Positions 1 to 8,396 of a DNA stretch of 64,000 nucleotides are shown one piece after another. The translations under genes and the position numbers were made by a program. Position 1 is the first letter of the stretch. Each line of letters opens with the position of its first letter. Origin of the DNA: Pedobacter foliorum (GTDB lineage Bacteria > Bacteroidota > Bacteroidia > Sphingobacteriales > Sphingobacteriaceae); assembly GCF_013266735.1 (NCBI RefSeq), contig NZ_JABSNU010000001.1:682001-746000 (forward strand). Reading direction: 5' to 3'. Below the pieces are notes generated by a model. It did no database searches. It was not told the DNA's origin and saw nothing but the letters and a program-made list of their open reading frames with translations.

Positions 1-402
1 TTTAAACAGATTCGGAAAATTGCTTTCGCTACAGATTTTGATGATCAGGATATTGCTTCCCTGCAATTTATCGCAAAATTTGCAGCGTCCTTTGATGCAA
101 AAGTCATCATTGTTCACATTACCAATAAAGAAGTGGCTGCTGATGGTAAAATGCAGAGTAAAATCGATGCTTTTTTGAGTCGTGTAACGATGGATGTAAA
201 TTATCCGCACATCAAGTTTGAATATGTTTGGAATATTGACATCGACAATGGACTGGAGTGGGTAGCAGAGCAAAAAGAATTGGATATGATTGCGATAGGT
301 CACCGTCGTCATAATTTACTGGAAAGGCTTTTTAAAGGAAGCCATACACAGAAACTTTCCAGACATACTAAAATTCCGCTTCTGGTATTTTCACAGCAAT
401 AA
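1..402 (+). CDS. Universal stress protein (UspA family), 5' end outside window
   Basis: The frame is open from base 1, so the gene begins upstream of the window; 133 codons plus the stop are visible. The segment reads as the second half of a Usp-fold protein. It has an IAFATDF strand, then a helix with FIAKFAASFDAKVIIVHI, and ends with the Usp nucleotide-binding signature IAIGHRRHNLLERLFKGSHTQKL followed by IPLLVF. Bacteroidota Usps are often tandem two-domain proteins of about 280 residues, and this is probably the C-terminal domain of one. The last 35 residues closely resemble the end of the second Usp at 7394-8251 (GSQTQKLAKR...LPLLVL), so the two are paralogues flanking the island. The next gene starts 23 bp downstream on the same strand and may be co-transcribed. 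Confidence 0.9.
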   Translation, partial: FKQIRKIAFATDFDDQDIASLQFIAKFAASFDAKVIIVHITNKEVAADGKMQSKIDAFLSRVTMDVNYPHIKFEYVWNIDIDNGLEWVAEQKELDMIAIGHRRHNLLERLFKGSHTQKLSRHTKIPLLVFSQQ

Positions 403-424
403 TTATCATACAAAATCTTGCAAA

Positions 425-1441
425 ATGGACTACATAAAAAAGTTTAGCGAAATCGATAATAATGATCTTGCGGAGGTTGGAGAAAAGAACGCTACTCTTG
501 GAGAGATGTTCAGTCATTTAACATCCGAGGGGGTGTTAATACCTAAGGGTTTTGCGGTTACGGCTGCAGCGTACGCCTATTTTGTGAGCTGCAATCATCT
601 TGAAATTGCACTTTCTGAGCTAATGAAAAAGCTGGATAAGCGGAAATATGCAAATTTATCAGAAATTGGAAAGCAAGCCAGAAACTTGCTTATGGCTGGA
701 AGAATGACCAATGATCTTGGAATGTCTATAATTGGAGCTTATGATGCGATGTTTGAAGACGGGATCCAGGAAGTGGCCGTACGGAGCAGTGCAACCTCAG
801 CATATTTACCCGAAGCTAGTTTTGCCGGCCTTCATGAATCTTATCTAAATATTCGCGGAAGTTATGCACTGCTTTATGCTGTAAAGCAATGTTATGCCTC
901 TTTATACACCGATAGAGCAATCAAATATCGGGCGGACAAAGGTATTGATCATAACAAAGTATCCATTTCTGTTGGTATACAAGAAATGATCCGTTCAGAT
1001 ATTGCTTGTTCCGGTATTGGTTTTACGCCGGGACCTGAATCTGCTTACCCTGATGTCCTGCATATATCTGGCATTTGGGGACTGGGAGTGGACACTGCTC
1101 AGGAAAAGTTGAGTCCCGATGAATTTTTAGTCTCCAAGTCAGCGCTTGAGCAAGGTTCTACAGCAATTCTTCAAAAGAATCTGGGTAATAAAGCGCAAAT
1201 GATGGTTTATGCAGATGAAGCAGATGAGGTTAATTCAACAGTGCGCATAATTACCCCTTTAAATCTTCAGAGCAAGTTTGTTCTTGAGTATTATGAGGTT
1301 GAAAAATTAGCTAAATGGGCCCTTATTATTGAAAAACATTATAAGAAGCCAATGAATTTTGAATGGGCAAAGGATGGAATCGGTCACCAGTTGTATATTA
1401 TTCAGGCTTTTGCACAAGAGTTTAGTTCTTCAACTTGGTGA
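425..1441 (+). CDS. Stand-alone PEP synthase/PPDK N-terminal (ATP-grasp) domain protein
   Basis: The 338 residues match only the N-terminal ATP-binding domain (PPDK_N) of phosphoenolpyruvate synthase, which is normally about 800 residues. Visible landmarks are the GEKNATLGEM nucleotide motif near residue 20, IPKGFAVT near 40, VRSSAT at 119-124 and LPEASFAGLHESYLNI after it. The phospho-histidine swivelling domain and the PEP/pyruvate-binding barrel are absent, and the usual QARPET end of the domain reads QAFAQE. It therefore cannot be a complete PEP synthase; it may phosphorylate or bind a partner, or be a degenerate copy. The last 20 bp overlap convergently with the response-regulator gene on the other strand, so the stop lies inside that gene. 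The place among glycolytic enzymes suggests a carbon-metabolism role, which is inference. Confidence 0.8.
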   Translation: MDYIKKFSEIDNNDLAEVGEKNATLGEMFSHLTSEGVLIPKGFAVTAAAYAYFVSCNHLEIALSELMKKLDKRKYANLSEIGKQARNLLMAGRMTNDLGMSIIGAYDAMFEDGIQEVAVRSSATSAYLPEASFAGLHESYLNIRGSYALLYAVKQCYASLYTDRAIKYRADKGIDHNKVSISVGIQEMIRSDIACSGIGFTPGPESAYPDVLHISGIWGLGVDTAQEKLSPDEFLVSKSALEQGSTAILQKNLGNKAQMMVYADEADEVNSTVRIITPLNLQSKFVLEYYEVEKLAKWALIIEKHYKKPMNFEWAKDGIGHQLYIIQAFAQEFSSSTW

Positions 1442-2471
1442 TGCGACCAATGTCAATCAATTCCATCTGATTGCCTTTTCTTTCGATTAAACCTTCTTCC
1501 TTAAAATCTGAAAGTGTTCTGCTCACTGTTTCCATAGCAACCCCAGCCAATTCAGCCAGCTCGTCTCTGGAGATATTCAGTAAGGTAGTTGATGGTGATT
1601 TACAACTTAACCGGATTAAGACCTGCGCAATTCGCTTGCGCACCGAAAGATAAGCAAGTTCCAGCAGTTGTTCTTCTTTCTGGTGGATGTCATTGGATAA
1701 TATTTTGATAAACTGTCGACTGACTTCAGGATATTTATTTAGCAGGTTTACAACGAGGTCCTTTGGCAATAAACATAAAGCAGCATCTTCAATAACTTCT
1801 GCAGTTTCCGTAAAAGGCTCTTCGAGCAGGAGCGAATCTAACCCAATATAGTCATCAGGTTTGTATAAACCGGTAATGAACTGTCTGCCATCCAATGCAC
1901 GTTTTATGGTTTTAATGCTCCCTTCTATCAGCAGGTATAGGCCCTGAGGGGTATCTCCTTCATAAAACAATACTTGTTTTTTTTTGATGCGCTTGATTTT
2001 CCGGCCGGCAATGAGTTCTTTGAGTTCTTTCATGCCATTGCCTGAACCTAAGGAGAGTTGCTCCAAGTGATTTAATGTAGATCCGTAAAAGTCCTTCTGT
2101 CTTTGGGACTTGTTGATTCTGGTTTCGATGGCATGCAACAGTTCAAGGTCATCAAACGGTTTCGTCAGGTAATCATCAGCACCCATTTCCATGGCTTTCC
2201 TGAAGTCTACCCTTTCGGTCTTCGCGGTTAGAAAAATAAAGGGTATTTCTGAAGTAGCAGGATTTTTGCTGAGTAAAAACAAAACCCCATAGCCATCTAA
2301 TTCCGGCATCATGATGTCACATAAAATGACATCGGGCTTATGGCGGGTAGCAAGATCAATCCCCGTTTTTCCATTGCCAGCAGTAAAAACTTTGTAGCCG
2401 GACAGTTCCAGAATCTCTGAGCAGCTTTCCCGGATATCTGCATTATCTTCTATGATGAGTACAGTATTCAT
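1422..2471 (-). CDS. Response regulator fused to Crp/Fnr-family transcription factor
   Basis: The 349-residue fusion has three parts: a receiver domain (about 1-120, IIEDNADIRE acidic pocket, phospho-acceptor D52 in ILCDIMMPELDG, TAK lysine), a cyclic-nucleotide-binding fold (about 150-265, FYEGDTPQGLYLLIEGSI) and a winged helix (about 275-349). The recognition helix reads AMETVSRTLSDF. The E-xx-SR pattern is that of FNR (E209, S212, R213), not of CRP. No N-terminal Fe-S cysteines are present, so the input is probably phosphorylation rather than oxygen. An exact -7 element lies directly before the start codon. FNR-type palindromes occur upstream of the neighbouring units, which makes this the likely local regulator (inference). 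No partner kinase is visible in this part of the window. Confidence 0.93.
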   Translation of the reverse strand: MNTVLIIEDNADIRESCSEILELSGYKVFTAGNGKTGIDLATRHKPDVILCDIMMPELDGYGVLFLLSKNPATSEIPFIFLTAKTERVDFRKAMEMGADDYLTKPFDDLELLHAIETRINKSQRQKDFYGSTLNHLEQLSLGSGNGMKELKELIAGRKIKRIKKKQVLFYEGDTPQGLYLLIEGSIKTIKRALDGRQFITGLYKPDDYIGLDSLLLEEPFTETAEVIEDAALCLLPKDLVVNLLNKYPEVSRQFIKILSNDIHQKEEQLLELAYLSVRKRIAQVLIRLSCKSPSTTLLNISRDELAELAGVAMETVSRTLSDFKEEGLIERKGNQMELIDIGRITKLKN

Positions 2472-2475
2472 ATTA

Positions 2476-2483
2476 CAAATGTA
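2476..2483 (-). promoter_or_regulatory. -7 promoter element (TAnnTTTG) of the REC-Crp gene
   Basis: The minus strand reads TACATTTG, an exact match to the Bacteroidota -7 consensus. It ends only 4 bases before the ATG at 2471. If used, transcription would start at or within a few bases of the start codon, giving a leaderless or near-leaderless message. No clear -33 TTTG is seen at the expected distance (a TTTC is present). The 159-bp gap to the pfkB-like gene contains no TGAT-N4-ATCA site. Confidence 0.45.
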
Positions 2484-2630
2484 TTTGAGATCTATTCCGC
2501 ATCTTTATGGTTGAAAGTTAAGCAATTAATTCCATTAATAGAGGGTGAATTGCCATCTTGTTCAAGGTGAGAAATTCCTTAAATGCACTGTAAGTCAGTT
2601 TGTTTTATTTTCTTAATATGAATGTCACTA

Positions 2631-3581
2631 TTAAGAGGCTGCGCTACACCTTATCATTTGATAAAGATCTTGTACATCTTTGAAATGGCATAGTTCTGTT
2701 CCTGGGTTTAAAGTGGCAGCCGTCCCACAGGCTACACCGTACTGAACGGATTCAATCATGTCTTTCTGACTGCAAAGTCCCATTATAATACCGGCCAACA
2801 TACTGTCGCCTGCACCAACTGTACTTTGTACATTAACTTGTGGAGGAGTAATCCGAAGTATGGTGTGGCTGGTGACAAGCATAGCCCCTTCTGGGCCTAG
2901 AGAGGTAATGACTGCTTCGCATTTATAGTTATTGAGGACTGCTTTGGATGCTAGTGCTACTTGTTCTATACTAAGTGATTCCTGGTTAGCCAGTGCAGCC
3001 AGTTCCTTCAAATTTGGTTTGATCAGAAAAACTCCTGCTTCAACAGCATGCCTGAGTGACTCACCTGAAGTATCCACAATAAGATTTACTTTTTTAGCCC
3101 TGCAGATTTTGGCTATTTTTGAAAAAATGTTAGCTGGTGCCCCAGGGGGCAAACTTCCACTGATGACCAGGTATTCCACATCGCTTAATTGCTCAATTGC
3201 TTTCAGGCAATCCTGCCATTCAGTAAAGCTGATTTCAGGTCCCGGCATCCCAAAACGGTATTGTCTTTGGGTAGCCATTTCTTTTATTACGAGGTTTTCT
3301 CTGGTTGGGTTAATGGTTTTGATGGGAAGGGTAGTTATATTTTCCTTCTTCAGTAGTTTTGTAAAAAACTTTCCGGTATATCCGCCGGCCAGATATATGG
3401 CTGTAGCATTCCCTCCAAGTCTTTTTATTGCTCTTGCAACATTTATTCCACCACCTCCGGGCTCATAAATGGGAGCACTGCAGCTTAGTTTTTTTTCCGG
3501 GATTAATGCTGGTACAGTGGCGCTCTTGTCAATGGCAGGGCAAAAGGTTAGCGTGACAATTCTGTTATGCGGTATAATCAT
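2631..3581 (-). CDS. PfkB-family sugar kinase (1-phosphofructokinase/6-phosphofructokinase II type)
   Basis: The 316 residues match the ribokinase/PfkB family at full length. The N-terminal GGGGINVARAIKRLGG is the PfkB signature 1, VISGSLPPGAP is typical of the LacC/FruK/PfkB subgroup, and VGAGDSMLAGIIMGL near residue 250 is signature 2 with the catalytic Asp. It likely phosphorylates fructose 6-phosphate or fructose 1-phosphate; sequence alone does not decide which. The start overlaps the end of the ECF sigma gene by 17 bp, so the two are translationally linked. Its position beside aldolase and phosphoglycerate mutase argues for glycolytic work under the same stress control. Confidence 0.9.
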   Translation of the reverse strand: MIIPHNRIVTLTFCPAIDKSATVPALIPEKKLSCSAPIYEPGGGGINVARAIKRLGGNATAIYLAGGYTGKFFTKLLKKENITTLPIKTINPTRENLVIKEMATQRQYRFGMPGPEISFTEWQDCLKAIEQLSDVEYLVISGSLPPGAPANIFSKIAKICRAKKVNLIVDTSGESLRHAVEAGVFLIKPNLKELAALANQESLSIEQVALASKAVLNNYKCEAVITSLGPEGAMLVTSHTILRITPPQVNVQSTVGAGDSMLAGIIMGLCSQKDMIESVQYGVACGTAATLNPGTELCHFKDVQDLYQMIRCSAAS

Positions 3582-4095
3582 AGTCTTTGAGTAATTGTTT
3601 TAGTTGAACACGCCCCATATGAATTCTGGTCTTAACAGTCCCTATTGGAATTCCGGTTTGTTCCGCTATTTCACAATATTTGTAACCCAGTATGTACAGC
3701 TCAATGGGTTGGTAAAGCTTTCTGGAAAGTTTTTTCATTGCTGAAGCAACGTCCTGTTGTGTAAATTTACCTTCTCCCTTATTTTGTGTGACTTGATGAT
3801 ATAGGCCCAAGGTGCTTACCTCTTCAATCGAATTCGTAATTGCCCGGCCCATGACGGTTTTTCTATAGTTATTGATATAGGTATTTCTCATGATTACAAA
3901 CAGCCATGCCTTTAGGTTACTACCACTCTTAAACTGATGACAATAACGGATTGCTTTGACCAAGGTGTCCTGAACCAGGTCATTGATGTCCTGACGATCC
4001 GAGGTAAATTTATAAGCAAATGTTCCTAAGGTAGCAATCTCTTTGGTTAGTTGCATGTTGAATGCCGGGCTGCTTTGGGTCACTATGGTCTGCAT
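3565..4095 (-). CDS. ECF RNA polymerase sigma factor
   Basis: This 176-residue sigma-70 family protein has region 2 (FAYKFTSDRQDINDLVQDTLVKAIRY, then LKAWLFVIMRNTYINNYRK) and region 4 (CEIAEQTGIPIGTVKTRIHMGRVQL). The length is usual for ECF factors. No anti-sigma gene follows; instead it overlaps the pfkB-like gene by 17 bp. It shares a divergent intergenic region with the beta-CASP nuclease gene at 4258, and an FNR-type palindrome lies in the middle of that region about 82 bp from this start. The ORF opens MQTIVTQ; a second Met (MQLTKE, codon 14) is a less likely alternative start. Confidence 0.92.
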   Translation of the reverse strand: MQTIVTQSSPAFNMQLTKEIATLGTFAYKFTSDRQDINDLVQDTLVKAIRYCHQFKSGSNLKAWLFVIMRNTYINNYRKTVMGRAITNSIEEVSTLGLYHQVTQNKGEGKFTQQDVASAMKKLSRKLYQPIELYILGYKYCEIAEQTGIPIGTVKTRIHMGRVQLKQLLKDYDYTA

Positions 4096-4170
4096 GATTT
4101 TTTGGGGATTATTTGATATAAATTTCCAGTTAAATGCATCAAGATATCATGAGCAGGCACACATTAAACC

Positions 4171-4184
4171 GTGATTTAAATCAT
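4171..4184. promoter_or_regulatory. FNR-type palindrome (GTGAT-TTAA-ATCAT)
   Basis: TGATTTAAATCA is a perfect 12-bp inverted repeat matching the core of the FNR box TTGAT-N4-ATCAA. Its centre is 80 bp from the start of the nuclease gene (4258) and 82 bp from the start of the ECF sigma gene (4095). It could therefore serve both divergent units. A near-match -7 element (TTACTTTG, 4234-4241) for the plus-strand gene places the box about 70 bp upstream of the predicted transcription start. Confidence 0.6.
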
Positions 4185-4257
4185 CCAATGCCATGTCCTA
4201 AATCATGTTGTTTAAAGCAAAATTCGACCATCTTTACTTTGTCTAATTGATACGGTT

Positions 4258-5703
4258 ATGAATGAAATTATCCTTCAATCGCTTGGAGCTGCAGAGACAG
4301 TTACCGGCTCAAAACATTTGCTAAAAACACCGGAACTTACCATATTGATTGACTGTGGGTTGTTCCAGGGCATTAAATCATTGCGTGAACAGAACTGGCA
4401 TGGTTTAGGTTTTGATCCTTCGGAGATCGACCTGATTATTCTTACCCATGCGCATCTTGATCATTGCGGATACATTCCTTTATTGGTAAAAAGAGGGTTT
4501 AAAGGGGATATTTTCATGACGGGTCCTACAAATGAATTGGCACAGCTCATTCTACTCGATAGTGCCAAAATACAAGAAGAGGATGCAGAAAATGCCAACA
4601 GGCATCATTATACCAAACATAGTCCGGCCAAGCCTTTGTATACCATTGATGACGCAAAGGCATCATTTAAGTATTTTAGGGTCCGGGACCCCAATGTTTT
4701 TGTTCGTTTAAGTGACCACATCCATTTTCAGTTTAAAACCTGTGGACATATCCTCGGCGCCAGTTCGGTGGAGTTGACTTGTTTTGAGAAGAAGATCATT
4801 TTTTCAGGTGATATCGGACGTCCAGAGAGTGCAATTCTTGCCAGCCCAGATTATTTTACTGAAGCTGACTTTATCGTTATGGAGTCCACTTATGGCGACC
4901 GCCTTCATGGAGATCATGATCCTTATGATGCACTCGCTGCTGTGATCAATGAGACGATCGCTCAAAAAGGCAATGTACTGATTCCGAGTTTCGCAGTTGG
5001 CCGGGCTCAGGAGTTGATTTATATGCTGAGCATTTTAAAGAAACAAGGGAAGATACCCTTGAACCTCCCGATCATTATGGATAGTCCCATGGCTTCCGCT
5101 GCTACCCGTATTTCATTAAACTATGCAGATGATTACATGAAGATTAGTGCGCTGGAATTTCAACAGATGAACAACCACATTTCCATTAATCAGGATTATA
5201 GCAACACCATAGGCTTCATTAAAGATCAAAGTAGTAAAATCGTGATTGCTGCAAGTGGCATGCTGACCGGTGGACGGGTATTGGAATACCTGAAATACTA
5301 TGTGGGCGACAACCGGAATTCCATCCTGATGATTGGCTTTCAGGCTGAGGGAACGCGTGGACGTGCCTTGCTGAATGCAGCACATGAAGTGAAGATCCAT
5401 GGAAAATATTATCCGGTTAAGGCCAAGGTGCTAGAAGTCCAGGGCTTGTCTGCACATGCAGATCAATCGGAATTAATGAACTGGATCAGAAAGTTTAAAA
5501 AAGCACCCACCCAAATTATGCTGGTTCATGGAGAACCTTGTGCTCAGGAAGCATTGAGGGTGAAAATTCAAACGGAGCTGAATATTCCCGTAAAAATCAT
5601 GAAGCAAAATCAAGACGCCTTGTTGTTTACCTGTGAAAATAGTGTCGTGTTTCCTCGATTGCAAAAACAAATTGATGAGGCTGACACGAAAGTCAAACGA
5701 TGA
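4258..5703 (+). CDS. Metallo-beta-lactamase-fold RNase (beta-CASP, RNA-processing exonuclease type)
   Basis: The 481-residue protein has the CPSF/YSH1-type layout. The MBL core carries the THAHLDHCGYIP zinc motif near residue 63, GHILGASSVEL, and FSGDIGRPES. The beta-CASP domain (about 215-370) contains PSFAVGRAQELIY, and the RMMBL region ends with VQGLSAHADQSELMNW and MLVHGEPCAQEAL. Family members cut or trim RNA with two zinc ions. It is divergent from the ECF sigma gene across an FNR-type site, and its last 11 bp overlap the convergent phosphoglycerate mutase gene. Homologues commonly sit beside universal stress proteins, which fits this island, but the target RNA is unknown. Confidence 0.93.
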   Translation: MNEIILQSLGAAETVTGSKHLLKTPELTILIDCGLFQGIKSLREQNWHGLGFDPSEIDLIILTHAHLDHCGYIPLLVKRGFKGDIFMTGPTNELAQLILLDSAKIQEEDAENANRHHYTKHSPAKPLYTIDDAKASFKYFRVRDPNVFVRLSDHIHFQFKTCGHILGASSVELTCFEKKIIFSGDIGRPESAILASPDYFTEADFIVMESTYGDRLHGDHDPYDALAAVINETIAQKGNVLIPSFAVGRAQELIYMLSILKKQGKIPLNLPIIMDSPMASAATRISLNYADDYMKISALEFQQMNNHISINQDYSNTIGFIKDQSSKIVIAASGMLTGGRVLEYLKYYVGDNRNSILMIGFQAEGTRGRALLNAAHEVKIHGKYYPVKAKVLEVQGLSAHADQSELMNWIRKFKKAPTQIMLVHGEPCAQEALRVKIQTELNIPVKIMKQNQDALLFTCENSVVFPRLQKQIDEADTKVKR

Positions 5704-6313
5704 ACATGACTTTCTGCACTTTCAGCGCAGGGTTCATGAGGTATTTTCTTGGAACTCCAGTAGGAAGTTCTGTCAAGCAAATCTGCTCTGGACTTAGATT
5801 TTCAAGGTACATCATCAATGCGCGAAGGCTGTTCCCATGGGCAACCACTAGCACAGTCTTACCTTCCATCAATTTTGGGGTAATGTGGGTGTAGTAATAG
5901 GGTATTACCCTTTCTGCGGTATCTTTAAGACTTTCCCCACCGGGTGGAGCGACGGTAAAAGAGCGGCGCCAGAGCATGACTTGTTCCAGACCATATGCTA
6001 AAGCAGTGGCATCTTTGTTTAACCCTTCAAGTTTCCCGTAAGCCCTTTCATAGAGCTGATTGCTCTGGTATACCGGGATATTTTCTAAACTCAGGGCTTC
6101 CAAAACAATATCAAGGGTATGTACCGCTCTTTTAAGCGAGGAAGTAAATGCGATTTCAATATGCTCATTTTCTAATAACACTGCTGCATGGCTTGCTTCC
6201 AATTTTCCTACCTCAGTCAGGTCAATGTCTTTCCAGCCTGTAAAGCGGTTTTCTAGATTCCATAGGGATTGCCCATGCCTGAGCAGTATCAAAACAGGTT
6301 GTTTTTTAGCCAT
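5693..6313 (-). CDS. gpmA: 2,3-bisphosphoglycerate-dependent phosphoglycerate mutase
   Basis: Starting at ATG 6313 the protein is 206 residues, beginning MAKKQPVLILLRHGQSLWN with the RHG catalytic histidine motif. FTGWKDIDLTEVG, the second arginine/glutamate region (YERAYGKLEGLNKD), PPGGESLKDTAERV and the second histidine motif VLVVAHGNSLRALMMYLE are all present. It interconverts 3- and 2-phosphoglycerate in glycolysis. A longer frame reaches 6361, but the chosen ATG lies one base after the aldolase stop (6315-6317), which fits an operon junction. It overlaps the convergent nuclease gene by 11 bp at the far end. Confidence 0.94.
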   Translation of the reverse strand: MAKKQPVLILLRHGQSLWNLENRFTGWKDIDLTEVGKLEASHAAVLLENEHIEIAFTSSLKRAVHTLDIVLEALSLENIPVYQSNQLYERAYGKLEGLNKDATALAYGLEQVMLWRRSFTVAPPGGESLKDTAERVIPYYYTHITPKLMEGKTVLVVAHGNSLRALMMYLENLSPEQICLTELPTGVPRKYLMNPALKVQKVMFIV

Positions 6314-6314
6314 C

Positions 6315-7385
6315 TCAAGCAATTTCAATTTGTTTATCCAGGTATACATCTTGGATGGCATTCAGCAACTCAATGCCTTCACTTAATGGTTTCTGAAATG
6401 CTTTTCTGCCTGCGATAATTCCGGCACCACCTGCGCGCTTATTGATAACTGCTGTTCTAAGTACTGATTTAAGATCATCTGTGCCATCTGAGGCGCCACC
6501 CGAGTTGATCAGCCCGACCCTTCCTGAGTAACAATTCAAAACCTGGTAACGACAGAGATCGATGGGGTGGGGCGTACAAAGCTCTGTATACATTTCCTGA
6601 ACATATTTGCCAAAACTGTTGCCATACTTGTTCAGTGCTTCATAGCCCCCGTTGTTTTCAGGAAGTTTTTGTTCGATAATGTCAGCCTGCAAACTTACCC
6701 CAAGGTAGTTCGCCTGTCCGGTAAGATCTGCAGAGGCTTGATAATCCACTTCATCCTGTATAAAATTTTCATTGCGCAGATAACACCATAATATGGTGGC
6801 CATCCCTAGTTCATGTGCTTGTTCAAAAGCATTGGATACTGCAATTAACTGCTGGCCAGAGCCTTTGGATCCAAAATAGATGGTGGCTCCAATGGCGACT
6901 GCTCCTGTATTCCATGCGTTTTTTACCGATGCATACATCACCTGATCATATTTATTGGGACAGCTGAGCAGTTCATTGTGATTGATCTTGGCGATTAAGG
7001 GGATTTTATGGGCATATTTTCTTCCGATAATGGCCAGGTTACCGGCGGTAGCGGCAACGGCATTACAGCCGCCTTCAATGGCAAGTCTGATGATATTTTC
7101 AGGATCAAAATAGCTGCGGTTAGTACTGAAAGATGCACCTGCACTGTGCTCTATGCCCTGATCTACGGGTAGTATGGATAAGTATCCGGTACCTGAGAGC
7201 CGTCCTGATTTATAAATGGCTTGCAGACTACGCAGTGTTTGATTGCTTCTTGCTGAAGCGACATAAATCCGATCAATGTAATCCGGTCCAGGAAGGCTAA
7301 GGGTCTCCTTGCTAACTGCCTGGCATTGGTAAGTGAAAAGACTTTCATTTTCTCCAACCAACTCAACGATTTGGTGGTAATTCAT
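6315..7385 (-). CDS. fbaB: Class I fructose-bisphosphate aldolase, FbaB/DhnA type, with an altered Schiff-base region
   Basis: The 356 residues align end to end with E. coli FbaB as I remember it, including GTGYLSILPVDQGIEHSAGA, FDPENIIRLAIEGGCNAV, GATIYFGS, DLTGQANYL and the glycine-rich phosphate site GLINSGGASDGTDDL, ending AIQDVYLDKQIEIA. The family splits fructose 1,6-bisphosphate through a lysine Schiff base. In E. coli that region reads DIVKQK; here it reads DIIEQK, with Glu238 (codon GAA at 6672-6674) where I expect the catalytic Lys, and only the second lysine (K240) kept. Either the second lysine serves or activity is changed. It is followed immediately by gpmA and preceded by a Usp gene 8 bp upstream, so the three form one operon. 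Confidence 0.9.
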   Translation of the reverse strand: MNYHQIVELVGENESLFTYQCQAVSKETLSLPGPDYIDRIYVASARSNQTLRSLQAIYKSGRLSGTGYLSILPVDQGIEHSAGASFSTNRSYFDPENIIRLAIEGGCNAVAATAGNLAIIGRKYAHKIPLIAKINHNELLSCPNKYDQVMYASVKNAWNTGAVAIGATIYFGSKGSGQQLIAVSNAFEQAHELGMATILWCYLRNENFIQDEVDYQASADLTGQANYLGVSLQADIIEQKLPENNGGYEALNKYGNSFGKYVQEMYTELCTPHPIDLCRYQVLNCYSGRVGLINSGGASDGTDDLKSVLRTAVINKRAGGAGIIAGRKAFQKPLSEGIELLNAIQDVYLDKQIEIA

Positions 7386-7393
7386 AGCTGTAG

Positions 7394-8251
7394 TTAATTA
7401 ATGTTAGGTGGTAAGACCAGTAACGGTAAGACCAATCTTTTCGCTAATTTTTGCGTTTGGCTACCGAGTAGAATTTCATTGATGAAATTCCGGTTTTTGT
7501 GAATGACACTTAACAACCCATCCTTTCCACTATTATTGCATAGCTTTTCCAAGCCCTTTACAATGGATTTATCTACGGCGGATTGGCAGGAAATCATAGG
7601 GTAATGACATTCTTTTTTTACCAAAGAAAGGAATTGCTGTTGTTGCATATCTTTTTCTCGGCTTGGATCCTCATGGCAAATATTCATTAGAATAATTTCT
7701 GCTTTCAAGAGACTGGCCAATTTTGCCAATTTATTAATTGTAGGAATCTCATCCGTATTCAAATCCGTAGCAAATGCGATCCATTTGATCTGAGTTAGTT
7801 TTTCCTTGGGCGATACCAATAGTAGCGGCACTGCTGCTGTATCTAACAGGTATCTGGTATGATTACCGAGTAGCAAATGCTTAAGTCCACTACTGGCATG
7901 GGTTCCCATGATGATCAGGTTTATATGTCTTTTGGAAACGATGTTGTCAATCTGGTCTGTCATCACGCCGGTTTTGCATGCGTAACTTACAGGCGGATGA
8001 AATCCTTTGCCGTGGTCATGATGCTCCAGGTGCTTTTTTAATCTTTTAAGCTCCTCTATGCTTTCTTCTTCAATCAGATCATAGTTTCCAAAAGGTAACA
8101 GTATGGTTTCGTATTGAGGAATTTCCGCAGGTACATTAATCACATTGCAAAGGATCACTTCGGCTTCCAACAACTTTGCAAAATCATATCCATATCCGAC
8201 TGCATGGTTTGCCGTTGGGGAAAAATCAGTTAACAATAACAGTGTTTTCAT
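7394..8251 (-). CDS. Universal stress protein, two tandem Usp domains
   Basis: Starting from ATG 8251 (MKTLLLLTDFS) the protein is 285 residues; upstream codons in the same frame are unlikely because this Met opens the typical first Usp strand. Domain 1 ends with the nucleotide-binding signature IMGTHASSGLKHLLLGNHTRYLL followed by VPLLLVSP. Domain 2 begins IKWIAFATDLN and ends IHKNRNFINEILLGSQTQKLAKR and LPLLVLPPN. It is the first gene of the operon usp-fbaB-gpmA. An FNR-type palindrome lies 73 bp upstream of the start, matching the placing seen at the other units of the island. Confidence 0.92.
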   Translation of the reverse strand: MKTLLLLTDFSPTANHAVGYGYDFAKLLEAEVILCNVINVPAEIPQYETILLPFGNYDLIEEESIEELKRLKKHLEHHDHGKGFHPPVSYACKTGVMTDQIDNIVSKRHINLIIMGTHASSGLKHLLLGNHTRYLLDTAAVPLLLVSPKEKLTQIKWIAFATDLNTDEIPTINKLAKLASLLKAEIILMNICHEDPSREKDMQQQQFLSLVKKECHYPMISCQSAVDKSIVKGLEKLCNNSGKDGLLSVIHKNRNFINEILLGSQTQKLAKRLVLPLLVLPPNIN

Positions 8252-8317
8252 AATGAGTATATTGATGAACAAAGCAACTTTCTTAAACAAATTTCACGTA
8301 AATAAAAGATGGAAAAC

Positions 8318-8331
8318 GTGATTGATATCAT
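8318..8331. promoter_or_regulatory. FNR-type palindrome (GTGAT-TGAT-ATCAT) before the usp operon
   Basis: The site keeps the TGAT-N4-ATCA core exactly. Its centre is 73 bp upstream of the usp start at 8251. A near-match -7 (TTGCTTTG on the minus strand, 8270-8277) would put the box about 60 bp upstream of the transcription start, close to the class I position of Crp/Fnr activators. The 106-bp gap to the Nramp-like gene holds no other feature. Confidence 0.6.
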
Positions 8332-8396
8332 TGAAGAGGATGATGCTGAACATGATCTTTTTTGCCTTTTAAGCTTTTTCTCAGGGATGGCCTGTT

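Noticed and set aside
2932..3468. Plus-strand ORF of 178 codons
   Set aside because: It is antisense to the well-supported PfkB-family gene and reflects its codon pattern.
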